From: Marasmius tenuissimus
Taxonomy: Eukaryota > Basidiomycota > Agaricomycetes > Agaricales > Marasmiaceae
DNA: 64,000 nt
Direction: 5' to 3'
Assembly: GCA_029532415.1 (NCBI GenBank)
Contig: JAQOTA010000046.1
Location: forward strand, 248,001-312,000
Under the pieces are notes generated by a model that was not told the origin of the DNA, searched no databases, and saw nothing but the letters and a program-made list of their open reading frames with translations. Below, one piece after another: positions 11,818 through 23,200 of the stretch. The stretch's first letter is position 1. Every line of letters begins with the position of its first letter. The translations under genes were made by a program, and so were the position numbers.

Positions 11818-12191
11818 TTATTCTGCCAGACAAACCAATTCAATGGCCTTGATTGTGTTGGTGTCAAAGTATGGGGGGAGGGCAGCAAACAGATAGCTTG
11901 CGTGAAGGGCGTGACAGGGTTCTTCTAGACGACTGTAGGACACCTCTGCAGCGAAGTAGACTGCGTCTTGGTCACTACATCACCGAATGTTTGCAGAAAA
12001 ATGGACTCGCCTACCACTGACGCGACAGCTCGTTCACTGAACCCAGTTCCATCCAAATCAGTGGGTGTTCTCAGAAGTTTTCCTTGCAGGATTGAAGCTA
12101 GTTGCTTGTGGATATAGGCTTCTTGGTGGCCAGTAATGTCCATGTATGGGCCACCGGTTGATTGATAATGTTCGCCGCGATACCAGCTCAT
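11818..12191 (-). pseudogene. Fragment of unknown protein with one frameshift
   Basis: From the ATG at 12191 the frame reads a regular-looking protein (MSWYRGEHYQSTGG..) for about 75 residues. A one-base frame change near 11965 is then needed to continue into DAVYFAAEVSYSRLEEP and on to the TAA at 11818. Both halves have good coding character, so I read this as a gene fragment with a frameshift. Family unknown. Confidence 0.4.
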
Positions 12192-12514
12192 GTTGATCTT
12201 CGTGGACTCGTCATATTCTATATTCTTAAACCGTTAATGTATTACGATGGACAGCCTACAGGGGTATTAAACCTATGTTTGCTCCAAAATATGTACGCTT
12301 CAGGCCTTGCAGGTCAATAATAAGGGTGTCGTGCATAGGAGGCGAGTCGTTAGGCGTTGTCCATGGCTGGTGATCGCATTCAAAGATCGAAAGCGGTTTG
12401 AAACACACAAGAAGCACTGAACTGGCTTTTAATGAACACTGAGAAGGCCGATGTGTATACAGTGCCAAGTAATTTGGACGTGCTTGAACGCGTCTCGTGG
12501 TAGTGTAGAAGTGA

Positions 12515-12630
12515 TATTGGTAGGGTAGAACCGGTACAAAACCGTAGCGGTGACTCCTTGCTGACCAGATCTACCGCAGACTTCGTGTGCTATGGGCTCG
12601 TCTGGAAGGTAGCGAGGCATCCCGGGATTG
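12515..12630 (+). repeat. LINE 3'-tail fragment
   Basis: About 110 bp ending in GAGGCATCCCGGGATTGA matches, in the same LINE orientation, the sequence just beyond the coding end of the LINE at 29165-31245 (there on the minus strand, about 29030-29130). It is interpreted as a remnant of another copy of that LINE's 3' untranslated end. Confidence 0.6.
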
Positions 12631-12704
12631 AAGGTGCACGTAGATAGTCACCGGAGTGCATCTCGGAACCGGCGTTCAGCACGTGGACCATACCGTGCAA
12701 TAAA

Positions 12705-12731
12705 CTCCTCCTCCTCCTCCTCCTCCTCCTC
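12705..12731. repeat. (CTC)n microsatellite
   Basis: About nine CTC units lie directly upstream of the truncated frame at 12738. Confidence 0.9.
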
Positions 12732-12737
12732 ACTATA

Positions 12738-12956
12738 ATGCGCCCCTGCACCCTCCATCACGTTGTGACTTTGGAGAATTCCGTCTGCCACGGCTCCCAT
12801 TTCTACACCGCGTCGACGATGTCCGATACCGTTGCTGGCATTTACCACACCTTCCTTCATCAGTACCACGCCACCAACCAGAACGAACACCATCACCGTA
12901 TGACACTCGCCCGCATGATCTGCGCATGGGAAGACGCGCTTGTCGATAGTTCGTAG
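12738..12956 (+). pseudogene. JmjC-like C-terminal fragment
   Basis: A 72-residue frame contains MRPCTLHHVVTLENSVCHG followed by HFYTASTMSDTVAGI. This resembles the C-terminal part of basidiomycete JmjC-type oxygenase-like proteins, where such a histidine contributes to metal binding. The upstream domain is absent (microsatellite and unrelated sequence), so it is a fragment. The family assignment is from memory and tentative. Confidence 0.4.
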
Positions 12957-13045
12957 TTTGCGGAGTGCATGTCGAGTTCTGAGCCACCCCGCGCTGATAT
13001 ACTCGACCTCTGTTCCGTGTCTAGTATATCAAACTTTTTGGCACT

Positions 13046-14587
13046 CTACAATTTTCCCAGTCCGGTTTCTTGCCGTGGCCGGAGCGATACGCTGGGAAGA
13101 AGTTGAGTGTACGCCTGGAAAAGGTGTATTTGGAGGCTCGGGCTGCGGGTGATAGAGTTTTGGACTGGCTGGTCAGCAGCATTGTCGTCAACAGGGGGCG
13201 TATCGTTAATGGCCACCTCAGAAATCAGCCAGACACTGTCGGGATACGCCGCCTGCACATCGCCTTCTGGCGATTGGGGATTCGTCTTTATCCCAACAAC
13301 TTCTTGTCATGTACAACGCAATGGCGAAACTTTCTCTCGGGTCTTGCGACGCTTCTATCATCCAGTCGACCTTCAAGGATTCCATGATGGATGATTTGAA
13401 GAGGCTCCCTTCCGTTCACAAGCCCCCCGTGGCATTCTTCCCTGCTGGCTCGTCCTCTCTGCCGGGTTTTCCCTTACCTCCAACCGACATATCCACATAC
13501 TCTTGGGAGAATGCCTATCGAGACCAAGAACACGACGGAACCTACGTGATTTGGACGCGGGTACAGGCTCCCAAAACCTCGGAGCTCTTTGTGGACAGTT
13601 CACGCGACTAGTTGTTGCTGTCACGTAAACTGTTCCTTCGAGACTACGGTAACGATTTTGATGCGTCTAAGGCCTTGAAAGTAGTCTACGATTCCCTTTT
13701 GGTACCCTCTGAGAAGACGACCAGAACCTCTGGCAAGAATTTCAGACCGTTTAATAAGAAGACGAGTCCTTCATTGTTGACAAGCTCGCATCCTCACGCC
13801 AGAAGAAGTTGGCACCCGACGCTAAAACTGCGGGCACTTCCAATCAGCAGGGTGTATCTGTCGATGAAGGGATGCTCCGGGGCCACAAGCGTCGCAAGAT
13901 TACCTCTTAGACCTACGATTTACATGTATACTCTATCAATACCAGCCGTCGAAATTTTGTTACTTTACGTGGGGTGTCATGTCCGAAACAAAGAACATTG
14001 GTCTCCTGGATTTGATAACACAGCGTCGCTCTGTGCTTGTGGACCATAAGAATGGTGTGGATTTCTGCTCAGTACTACGAAACGCGGGCGTCGGTCTTCA
14101 AGCCCAGTGAGAAACGGCTCGGTCTAGATCGTTTGGCTTCGTTTATCTTCGACGGGTAAGAAATATAACGACAAAAATGAGAATAGACCGATTTCAAACG
14201 AGCAATTTTCGGTGCACGTCGATAGAAAGTGTTCTATATCTTAGTCAGATTTCCGACTAATATTCAGGACATGAATAGGATTCAAACGAACCCAAACGAC
14301 CGATTACATTGCACGTAAATGAATCCTAACGGAGAAAATCTAACAATGTGTCACTACCAATGTGGTTGGATAACCGCGCGTCTGGTGATGTTGGTGCTGC
14401 CATGGCTAGGGAATATTGTCCTGCCCTATCGAACCCTCTTTATCAAGCTGGCTGAGCCCCAGACTAACAGAACAAAGTGAGTTCATTGCCATCAACAGTA
14501 ATGAGGGCACCTACGGCGGCCGCATCTTTTTTTGCACGACGAGCAGTACTCGCTGCATCCTTGAATCTCTTCTCTTCTTCCGTGCCC
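13046..14587. other. Weak coding fragments, no assignable gene
   Basis: Plus-strand frames at about 13107-13394 and 13309-13611 look partly coding (for example MATSEISQTLSGYAACTS) but are in different frames, with no convincing splice arrangement or start. From about 13620 to 14587 I see no coding signal. This could be a decayed gene. Confidence 0.25.
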
Positions 14588-16540
14588 CTAATGCTTATCC
14601 AGTACGAGTCGAATTGTTGCTGTGTTGATTTCGGATGCTTCTTGGTGTATTCTATTGCGCAAAGATTCCTGTAGATAGACGAGGTGAGATGTTTGTTTGC
14701 TAATTATACGCGATAGCTTACTTTGGGCCGTTGGCGGCTGCGATACGAAGTGGCTTTGGGTTTGTGGATGGCTTCTGCACGGCTGGAGCCTGGCATATTG
14801 TTACCGTGTACGTGCGAGTTTGTGTTCAAGGGATCTGTCTGATGAACGGTGGTACTGGGGGTCGAGGTAGCTGTAACAGAGGTGCTCGAGGTTGGACTTG
14901 GGTGTTCTGTATTGAGGTCTGAGTTGAATTGGAGCGAATTGGAGCTGTCCTTGTCGAGGGGTGCTTCGCCAGAAGCATCTATAGGTAAAGTGAGGGACTT
15001 CAAGAAAAGCTAGCGGAGGTAACAATTACGTACCTTTGCTTGCCCTTGCTGTCCCGACTGCTAACTTATCCCCCTCTTTGTCAAGTTGTACTACAGCATC
15101 GTGCGCTTTTTCCGACTCCTGCTCCGTTGTCGGGTCTTTTGGATCACTTGGGGCAGTAGCCGGATCTTTGACAATGTTCAATGGGCCTGTCAGGCTTAGA
15201 GTCCAGGTATTGAGACCATCAAAGCAGGAAAATGGAGGAGAATTGAGTAAGTGCTTACATAGGATCCACAAGCTTCAAGGGAGGCTAACAAACCAGGATG
15301 TAACGGGATTCATGAGTACTGGGATACAACTGAGCGAAAACACAACCTACCTTCAGTGTCCGCAGTCCCGCATCTATTCGTGGTCTCTTGGCGGTCGTGG
15401 CGAGAGTACTCTGAGCAGAGTTTACGCCATTCACGTCATCGTGGGACACAGAGTCACTGTCCTCGGCGTCAGTGTGACCACGCTTTGTTGACCCAGTGCC
15501 TCCATTGTCTGGAAGGGCATCCGTCTCATCCAGACTCCCGCCTACATCTCCTGCTTCGACTTTGGGGGAATCCGAAGTCTTTCTTTCCTCTACCTTGATG
15601 TTCGCTATCGCCTCCTCTTTCTTCATATTCTTATGCCAAGTTGGATACACCATCGTCGTTAGCTCATGTGCTTTCCAGTGGTTGTTGCATAATGCCAACT
15701 CTGGAAAGGCCGACTCGACATCTTGATAGTACTTCTGGCGTACGTTGTGTGGAGTTTGTCCCCAAGTAGATGGTGCAGTACCGTCGGTCTTCATCTGCTT
15801 GAACAGTGCGATAGCAGTTTTGCGTGCGTTGGATGCTTTGTGTCTATCAGCTATACTTCCGTCCTCCAGTTCAACCCATTTCATCGTCAAATTGATACCC
15901 TCGGCAGCTTTAGCACTTCCACGATTTCGCTTTTCTTGGGTAAGTGAAGTAACTGTTTTCTGCTGCTTCTCCCAGTTGTTGAAATCCTGCCTATACCAGA
16001 ACTTCATATTTCGATATTCCTCCCGCTTTGGCAGCGCTCGCGAAGTCAGAGTAAGGGTGTTGGTACCGGGTGGTACAGGAAGCTGCATTGGATATGACAT
16101 CGTCAGAAGCTCGGGTACTTCTTCAGTCATAGCAAGGTATGCGGATCTAGAAAGAGGTCAATTATGAATCAATCAAGAGGGCTGAGAGTCTGTACGTACT
16201 TCCAAGTGGTCGATTCAGTTTGCAACCTGACATTTTCCTGCTTTAGTTGTGCATGTTCGTTCTCGCGGCTGGTTGCGAAAGACATCGATGGACTCTGATC
16301 CCAGACAACAGGAGTGAATGAACGTGAGCTGAAGAAGGGGATGGCATTGCGCTGGATGATGGGTCCACTGCGAAATGGTTCATGCAACTCGTCAAGAAGA
16401 AATAGAGTTCCGCCTCGTGCGGGATGTGTTGGCGTCAGTAGCTCAGGTGCAACGACAGAATGACCCTCGGCTCGACGCATGTCCGCAATCATTGCATGGT
16501 CGGCAGGATTATCTGAAGAGAGAAAGGTGGGGGATATCAT
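14588..16540 (-). CDS. Unknown 553-residue protein, six exons
   Basis: Exons 16540-16200, 16146-15351, 15284-15259 (a 26-nt microexon), 15194-15034, 14978-14722 and 14668-14588 join in frame through GT-AG introns to 554 codons. The start is the ATG at 16540. The first exon ends in a coiled-coil-like stretch (ENEHAQLKQENVRLQTES). Exon 2 has a tryptophan-rich globular region (WYRQDFNNWEKQQKT, APSTWGQTPHNVRQKYYQ). The C-terminal half is acidic, serine- and threonine-rich and probably disordered. I do not recognise a family. The clean multi-exon frame beside decayed transposons suggests either a functional accessory gene or cargo. A variant ending at 14464 in another frame is possible but does not fit the splice phases. 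Confidence 0.6.
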
Positions 16541-16778
16541 GGTGCTTGTCGCGGTGCGAGCACTTGAAAAAATCAATTTTGGTCTTTTGGTCTCTGTGCT
16601 GATTGTTCTCCCAGTCAGGTGATCTATTCCATACCTTCGACCTACGACTGCAAGTCGCAGCCAAGTACTTCACGAACGGTAACCTTATTCACCATCTTAG
16701 CCATAAAACCACTCTGACTTTATTAGTACTAGTTTCAGTTGCAATTGAATATATACTCGTGCGGACAAGTCAGATATG

Positions 16779-17589
16779 CTACTCTGTGTCGTTTTCGTTG
16801 AGCTCGTCAGTAATACCCAACAAGATAGACATTCTCAGACCAGGCTTCTGCATCAAATAAAATCTATCAGTTTCGGAACCGTCATTGTGAAAGAGAGGGT
16901 AGCGTGGGTCTGGAGTGAGCATTACCACCGAGGTAATGGATGTTGCGTCTATCACTTGGACATTGACATTCAGACGATGCTGGACTGTGACGTAGGTTTC
17001 AAATGAGTCCTCATAGAGCTGTTTGTGAGGTGGGCCGTAGAGAAGCAAGTGCGAGACACTTCTCTGTACCATTGATGTTGAGGCACAGGTAATAATGGAT
17101 TTCAGCGAGTCGATATTCGTCTACAGACTCGCTCGCTAACTAGAACACCTCAAGTATTTCAGCGGACATAGGAAAAGCATAACCTGCAATTACGCACCCT
17201 GACATTTCGAGAGCAGCGAATGCCACTTTCACTTGAGCGGTTAAGTTCATTCCACCGTGAACGAGCAATCTGACCATTGGGTAGCAATAGTCTTCTCCAC
17301 CGGCGAACCTGGATTAGATCCCTCCGACCGACCGGAACATTGTTCGATGCACAATACTCTCTAAGTGCTTTATCCTCGGGTTCGGTAACTGCCCGAGCAG
17401 TTTGGTCTGCTGGATGACGAAGAATATATCCGTCACCAAGGTCCCGTGAAATCCTCATCGGGGGTGATTTCTCCAGCTCGTCAGGAATGATAGCCTTGAT
17501 AGCATTGGTCTGTGCCCGTCGGAGTCCACACTGTGAGAGATTGGCATAAGGGTTCGAATCCAGCTTGATCTCCTGTCCTAAATTGCCGA
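16779..17589 (-). pseudogene. CACTA (tnp2/Plavaka-type) transposase, C-terminal part
   Basis: Read on the minus strand, the sequence begins IGNLGQEIKLDSNPYANLSQ and runs through DLGDGYILRHP and RRLLLPNGQIARSRWNEL to RCSRNV. An intron from about 17207 to 17150 is possible, followed by LAEIHYYLCLN and finally VIDATSITSVVML and MQKPGLRMSILLG. This is the C-terminal half of the Agaricomycete tnp2 (CACTA) transposase family as I remember it. A frameshift near 17035-17050 separates the last two blocks. The piece continues directly from the fragment at 20486-21275, the two being separated by the LINE insertion. Confidence 0.7.
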
Positions 17590-18289
17590 TTGTAAGAGGA
17601 GGTAAGAGGTAAAAGGTAAACCTGCGGTGGTCCCATTTAGGGATTGCAGGGGTCCGTAGCCTGTGCGACCGCCAGTTAGTCGCACACTACGGCACAGATA
17701 CGGTCATGCCGTTTCGATAAATGCCTTTCGGTATCCTCTCATGGGCAGATGACATGTACCTGTGGGTCGTAGATATCAACGCTACAGCCGTCATGGCCTG
17801 TGAGGCCAGGATGGCTCCGAATGTATGAACACACTTTGATATATATATATTTCACCGGAACGGTTGAGTTGTCTCATACATATTAGTACAAAGGGTCGTA
17901 GTTGTCAAGTAAGTAGTCGTCGCCATCGTCTGGTAGGAAGTAGTGTTCTTGAACTCCGTCGTCTTGAGCTGGCTCATCAAGACTAGCGATATCGCATTCG
18001 GAGGGAATTCGGACAGGCGCCTCTGAAAATATTCCGAGCGCCTTGTGGATAAACGCGGCAAGGATCAGGATGATCCGCCAGGGATATAATATAAAACTTT
18101 TAAATAATAAAGCACTTTTGCTATAGCACCGCTTTTAAAAGCCCGGCGCCTAAACCTCAATATACCATCTCCAGCTCTCAACGGCAAACATTGTTCAAAT
18201 AACTGTTTGGATGGTACCCGATTCGAGCTAAGGCGGGAATCATGAAGGAGGTCGCGGTCTCCGTAGAGATCTTCGCATGCAGTAGGTGA

Positions 18290-18430
18290 AACGGGGACTC
18301 GGAGTTCATAGCAAATAGGGTGTTTAAATAAGGCATTTAAAAGGGCATTTAAATGAGCGTTTAAAAGAGGTTTTGAAAGAGGTGTTTAAAAGAGGCGTTC
18401 AAATGGGTGTTCGAATGGGGCGTTCGAAAA
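18290..18430. repeat. Degenerate GTTTAAA-type tandem repeat
   Basis: Irregular units of the form RAGGYGTTTAAAAG / GGCATTTAAA recur about eight times with 12-20 bp spacing. They lie within the non-coding part of the LINE insertion. Confidence 0.6.
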
Positions 18431-19801
18431 CATTGTTAAAACCAATGGAATCTAGTAGGCGGCCCGCTGGCGCAGTGTCAGTCAAGAGCAACCGACGTGT
18501 ATGAGGGTCAAACACACCTACCAACCAGCCTTCTTGTTTTTCGCTCCTTTCTTCGCTCGGGTTCCACGCCTCTGTACAGCCCGCACAGTGATTGAAGCAC
18601 TTGGCTGCTCGGCATGTACGGCCGGGACGCATCCTTGAGGGGGCTTAGGGGGCCCGGGGAACAAGGGGTTACAAGCTCGGTCGCTACAAGTAGTCGATAG
18701 GTTGTGTGTACGTCGAAAGCGAAAACCTAAAAGCATGGTCAAATACGCAGGTCGTGTACACCAAATCCGAGTCAGAACAGACTCAGAAATTTCAAGGACT
18801 CGTTGACGAACCTTTGACCCTGTCCGCTCAATGATCACATCCTTGACTTGTAAAACGGTTGTTCACGTTGCACGAAGGCCTTCAAGAACCTAATCAAGTT
18901 GAATTTTGCGTATGTTGAGAATGAATAGGGTAGAGAGGATCTGACCACGAGCTTGATGCTGGAGACGATGGTAGTTTGGGTTGAAGAGAGTTCCACACAC
19001 CAAAAAGGGGCTTCCGCCCACGAGGCGGCGCACTGCATTTTGTTTGGACTTTGCCGATCTGAATCAGTCAACAGGTTTCCCTTTGTTTCTCTCCTCGACG
19101 ACCTCGTTCAAGCTCCTCACAGCTCTTACAATTTCTTGCAAACCTTCAGCACCCAGCCCATCATTTTTTGTCTGAGCTTTTCCACAAGGTCGCGTTCGAT
19201 ATGACACCGTGGAAGAATTGGTGGGCGAGGGAATGTGGTGCCGAATTGGGGAAATTATTGGCGGTTGCTCCACAAAACATATTGTTTCTGTTGTAACTTG
19301 TTCTTCTGTCGCTATCGCTCGTGGCGTTGAGCTGGGATGGTGAGTCTCTACGGCATGCTAGGGATTCAAGAGTTTCGAGTGAGCGATGATCGAGGTAAAC
19401 GCAGAAGGAGTGACATGCTGGTGGGGGAATTAAGAACAAGTGAGTAGAGTGGACACCGGCACGACTTGGACAGCGAGGAATCGACCATTGTATCGGGAAT
19501 TATCCAGCCTCAAAATGGCTCCCTCACTTGTGAAATTTGAAGTTGAAGGTGCAGGATTTGGAGGGTCCAACTATTCGTAGGATAAGATGTACTGACGCTC
19601 AACAATGACACGCATATCCGGCCCCGGGCTGTATGTCTGGCATCGGACTTTAGCGGTACCACTGGGGTCAATCAATCCTGCGATTATAGCGGTATTACAG
19701 AGGTTACTCAATTTCGGGGGCTGCGAAAAGCATGTGTATATCTATCAATGGTGTTTGTAGGTATTACAAGCCCAGGGAGGTTGGCTAGAGGTGGGCGGCT
19801 T

Positions 19802-20480
19802 TTAAAAAAGGTGCGATCGCACTGGTGCTTTGTTATTTAAAAATTTCAAATTCTTCTCTTGGATCCGCTCGTTATTGATGGCAGTGTTGAAAATTGCCAA
19901 CGGATTATCGGTTTGCAATATGCTGTTGAACTCCGGCCATGCCTCTGTCGCCTTCGCAGCAAACAGATTCCTTTCCAGCCGTATTATGGGTGTGCGATCA
20001 CACCACCAGAACACATGCATTTCATCTTCAACCGCTGGGCAGCCATAGCGACATCTCCTTGCATTTCTCGGGATTGGTTTCCCTGTCATCGTGTTTGTCC
20101 ATCTCAGAGTCTCCACAGCTAATCTGTGAGTGGACGTCACGAATCGCGTTAGTGATTTACGATGGTCGATGATTGGAGTAGATAGGTAGCGTTGGTAGTC
20201 AAAGTTGGCACCGAGCTTCTCCGGGATGATATCTGGTGAGTGTCTGGACTGTAGAATTCCGAGTTTCCCTGACCTGTGTATCTCCAGTACGTTGTCACTC
20301 CAAGCCTTTTCCACCACTTGGACGGCCAGCGACATGACACAGTCCGCATCTTCAAGGTCGTGCACGGTCACCGGCAATTCTGTCCCTCTCATTACCGATT
20401 GAAGGTCACTCAACCAGCATTCTTTCCCTTCCGTCATCATCTTCCTGTTCTCGTGGAAAGCCGAGTATGCCATTCGTTTC
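19802..20480 (-). pseudogene. LINE reverse transcriptase C-terminal region
   Basis: About 225 residues are open. They match the end of basidiomycete non-LTR retrotransposon ORF2 proteins: HRLAVETLRW, then a zinc-binding cluster CRYGC..DEMHVFWWC (C-x3-C-x8-H-x4-C). The RT catalytic domain is missing because the copy is 5'-truncated at the insertion boundary. Confidence 0.75.
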
Positions 20481-20485
20481 TTGTA

Positions 20486-21275
20486 CGTTCCATTGTCCAT
20501 TGTGAGTATATCACACCGGGTCTGATCCGGAAAGTCTCGAATGGTAGGTGGCCCGGAGCGTGGGTGCTAGCTCGAACAAAGTGTAGGCGGTCTGCCCGAC
20601 GTTGAACATATAAGCTTTCAAAGTCATCGGAAGCTCTAGTGAGAAGCCCATGAGCCTCTTTGACCTCAGCCGGAGTGATTTCCTCTTGTAGCATGAGGCG
20701 AATACCACGTACGAGTTTGCAGTACTGACTCCAATACTTGTTAGGCAGGAGACCATATAGCAGGCACGGGCCAAGGCCAAAGAAGTAGAGGAATTCCCAA
20801 GCTTTATATCCGCTGGAAATCTTTTCGGCTGGGTCCCGAGGTGGTCGGTCGAAGGAAATAGGAATGAATGGTGTCGCTGCGGCGACATGATACATCCTTT
20901 CCATGATCCTTCCAAACAGCAGCAGACTTCAAGACCGCCCAGTCCCAGGTGTCGCGGCTGTCTGTTTTATCACAGTCTATGGTTCCTCTCCACAACGCAA
21001 TGTAGAGGTCAGGAATGTTCAAAGCGGGAAGATGCATAATGTCGCCCGTGAATCAACCAGGTAAACTCGCAGTATGATTTGGATCAAGGCCACTGAATAT
21101 ACTAGGTTTGACAATACCTGTTTCGAGGCGGCGTTTTTCATACTGTTTTTGATTCGGGGATTCGGCAACGTAGCGAAGGTTTGTGTAGTAACGATCGGTA
21201 GCATTTGTGGAGGAGAAGCTACTTAAAAGGTGATGGATATCAACGTCGTCATGATCACAACCAGACATCACATAC
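20486..21275 (-). pseudogene. CACTA (tnp2/Plavaka-type) transposase, central part
   Basis: Minus-strand blocks in order are ETGIVKPSIFSGLDPNH, then an in-frame stop, DIMHLPALNIPDLYIALWRG, a frameshift near 20905, FDRPPRDPAEKISSGYKAW, LYGLLPNKYWSQYCKLVRG and YSQWTMERT. These are hallmark blocks of tnp2-type CACTA transposases in mushrooms. One stop and one frameshift show inactivation in addition to the LINE insertion at its lower-coordinate end. The N-terminal part was not found upstream of 21275. Confidence 0.75.
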
Positions 21276-21818
21276 CGAAATAACCGTTACGAGCGTTTAT
21301 GCCCAGTGAAAACCGACAAAATTCTCACATATTACCAGATACTACCAGCGAGGTTATCTCCGAGATTTCGTTATTTAGCCTACTCCTGCCCATTCTCCCA
21401 TATTGCGAGGCCCAATTAACGTCACCGTTTGTATTGGCAATACAAAAACGACTCGAGTCGCCAGGTCCTATAGTACCGATGTCTGCTACGTACCAAGTAG
21501 CGGCATACTGGTGTAGATTCCAGGGAACTGGCCAGCAAGAAAGCCCAACAACGGCATATAGCGTGATATGCGGCATACCAGAGTGTACTGAGGTTACTGG
21601 GTGGCACAAAGCTGTAGTGCGCTACACTCATGGGAAGAAAACAAGCTGAAATGAGTTCAAACAATATCATAGAGCACTCCAGGAATCGAAAGTCGTTGTC
21701 ATTGTCGCTGAAATGTCCCCTATCACTAGAATTCAACACCGGTGAGTGCTCCAGGGCCTAACTGGGCGTGAAATCGTCCGTCACTATGTGCAGAAGGCTC
21801 TTATTCTTGGTAGGGTGA
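21276..21818. other. No assignable gene
   Basis: Open frames exist on both strands (for example a 95-residue minus frame at 21325-21609) but none shows family motifs or clean splicing. Confidence 0.35.
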
Positions 21819-22270
21819 ATGGTCCACCTCGCAAACAGAACACGGTCTCGAATATATGATCATCATGCTCCTGAGCCTAACATGACGGTGGACTTAGAGA
21901 AATTCAAAGCTCAATCTATTGATGACGCAAATGCCGAAATCGCAACCGAAAAGGAAGAGATCCGGACACAGCCACTTGCCAGCGAGTCACTCTCTCCGAC
22001 ACCACCACCAGACAAACCGGCGCACAACAAACTACTCAGGCAGGTTCCAGGTAAGCTTCCCTTCTTTGGTCTTTCGATGCTCGATATACTAACTTAGTCT
22101 TGATAACGCCCAGAAAGCCACGACACACGTCCACCCGCTAGAAAAGATATCGACATTGGTACGTATACGGTATCCTACCCTCGCAGTTTGTGATCAGCCT
22201 CTCAAACATTTTTGTAGCCAGAATGCGTCGCGATGTCTTCAATTGGAAGTTAAGGGTTAGATTCAGCTGA
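21819..22270 (+). CDS. Small unknown protein, three exons
   Basis: Exons 21819-22050, 22114-22158 and 22218-22270 join in frame through GTAAGC..CAG and GTACGT..TAG introns to 110 codons (109 residues). The product is hydrophilic (DLEKFKAQSIDDANAEIATE), proline-rich in the middle and basic at the end (ARMRRDVFNWKLRVRFS). No family is recognised. An upstream exon from an ATG near 21652 was considered but does not splice in frame. Confidence 0.4.
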
Positions 22271-22944
22271 GCAAAGACCGGTCTCCAGCTCGGGCGTACC
22301 ATTGTTGGGGTAGCCTACTTCTTTTATTTATTGTATCTGCATCGATGTATAGTACGATAGAAAGTAATTCCATTGTATATGTGACAATGTATGGATGCGT
22401 AATCTCAAGTATTCTAGAGTGACGGGAATATGTGGGGGTATCCGCGTTGTCTAGCCATGTCGGCACATAATACCAGGTAGTAGTTACTGGTAGCTAACTG
22501 CCTTGAGTATCTCGACACAGAATAGTAGTGCATAGTCTCAAGTAGTTCTGTTACGTATGCGAATTGCGGTTTTGGCCATTGACAGACATTCACAACTATT
22601 CTGGCGCGACATCGCTTAATCCATGCCTGACAGTAGCTGAAAATGGCTGAGAATATTGTCGATTTTTACTGGGCCTGAACGACTGTGCCGGGTCCAAAAT
22701 CCCACCGGCTAAAATTAAGTGAGTTCCGAGCAGATTTTCGCCAATGTCTTCTGTACCTACCTCTTCTCTCAGAGTACAAACACTCTTTGTAGGTCTTTTA
22801 GATAATCATCTGACATGAGGTAGGACGTTGAAAGCTTGCAATGAACCAAATTTTCTGACCGGTGAGCCCGCCACCCTGAGAGAACGGCTCAAGTGCCAAG
22901 AACGGCCAAGAACGGCCACCGGGAAAATCTGCACTTTGCTGATG
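22271..22944. other. No gene seen
   Basis: AT-rich non-coding sequence with no repeat copy that I can match elsewhere in the window. Confidence 0.4.
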
Positions 22945-23035
22945 GCCAGTGGAGACCTCGAGGCCATTTCTCCAGCTGCTTTCACCCCAGACCGTCTCGG
23001 ATGAGACTCAACCGGGACGCCTTCTGCCCCCAGTG
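22945..23035. repeat. Solo copy of the CACTGGGGGCAG terminal repeat
   Basis: This ends in GACGCCTTCTGCCCCCAGTG and matches, over about 90 bp, the terminal inverted repeats of the 37754-49484 composite. No partner end was found nearby, so it is either a truncated element or a solo terminus. Confidence 0.75.
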
Positions 23036-23040
23036 TCCGT

Positions 23041-23200
23041 AGTCACACTACCCAGCCATCGACAATGTAACCCTACACCACTGGCGCTCGCAACGCTCAA
23101 CAGCGCTCTTGTACACCTGCCGTGTGGATGTGATGCAGGGGTCTAGAGGCTGATGCTCGCAACGTGTGGTTCAAAATCCACGTTCTTGTATACCAGCTAT
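23041..23200 (+). repeat. SINE-like repeat, uninterrupted copy
   Basis: The sequence from GTAGTCACACTACCC through ATGTAACC to TGTATACC is found again at 33085-33129 plus 34071-34215, where a 941-bp element interrupts it. It contains GTGGTTCAAAATCCAC, resembling a pol III B box within a tRNA T-arm. No clear A box or full tRNA fold is visible, so the SINE label is tentative. Confidence 0.5.

Larger units (their letters stand above)
17590..20485 (-). mobile_element. 5'-truncated LINE inserted in transposase, TTGTA duplication
   Basis: TTGTA occurs at 17590-17594 and 20481-20485. Removing 17595-20485 restores a continuous transposase frame across the site (..MERT then IGNLG..). The insert is oriented on the minus strand: its 5' end, beginning inside a LINE reverse-transcriptase frame, is at 20480, and its 3' end at 17595 has a TTTACC/TTACCTC-rich tail. 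LINEs typically insert 5'-truncated with short duplications. The 2.2 kb between the LINE stop (19802) and the tail is either a long 3' UTR or holds nested insertions. Confidence 0.7.

Noticed and set aside
17852..18061. 69-codon minus-strand frame as a gene
   Set aside because: Low-complexity threonine-rich content inside LINE-derived non-coding sequence, with no motif.
23066..23200. A functional tRNA gene
   Set aside because: Only a T-arm-like segment is present; no acceptor stem, D-arm or anticodon arm can be folded around it.
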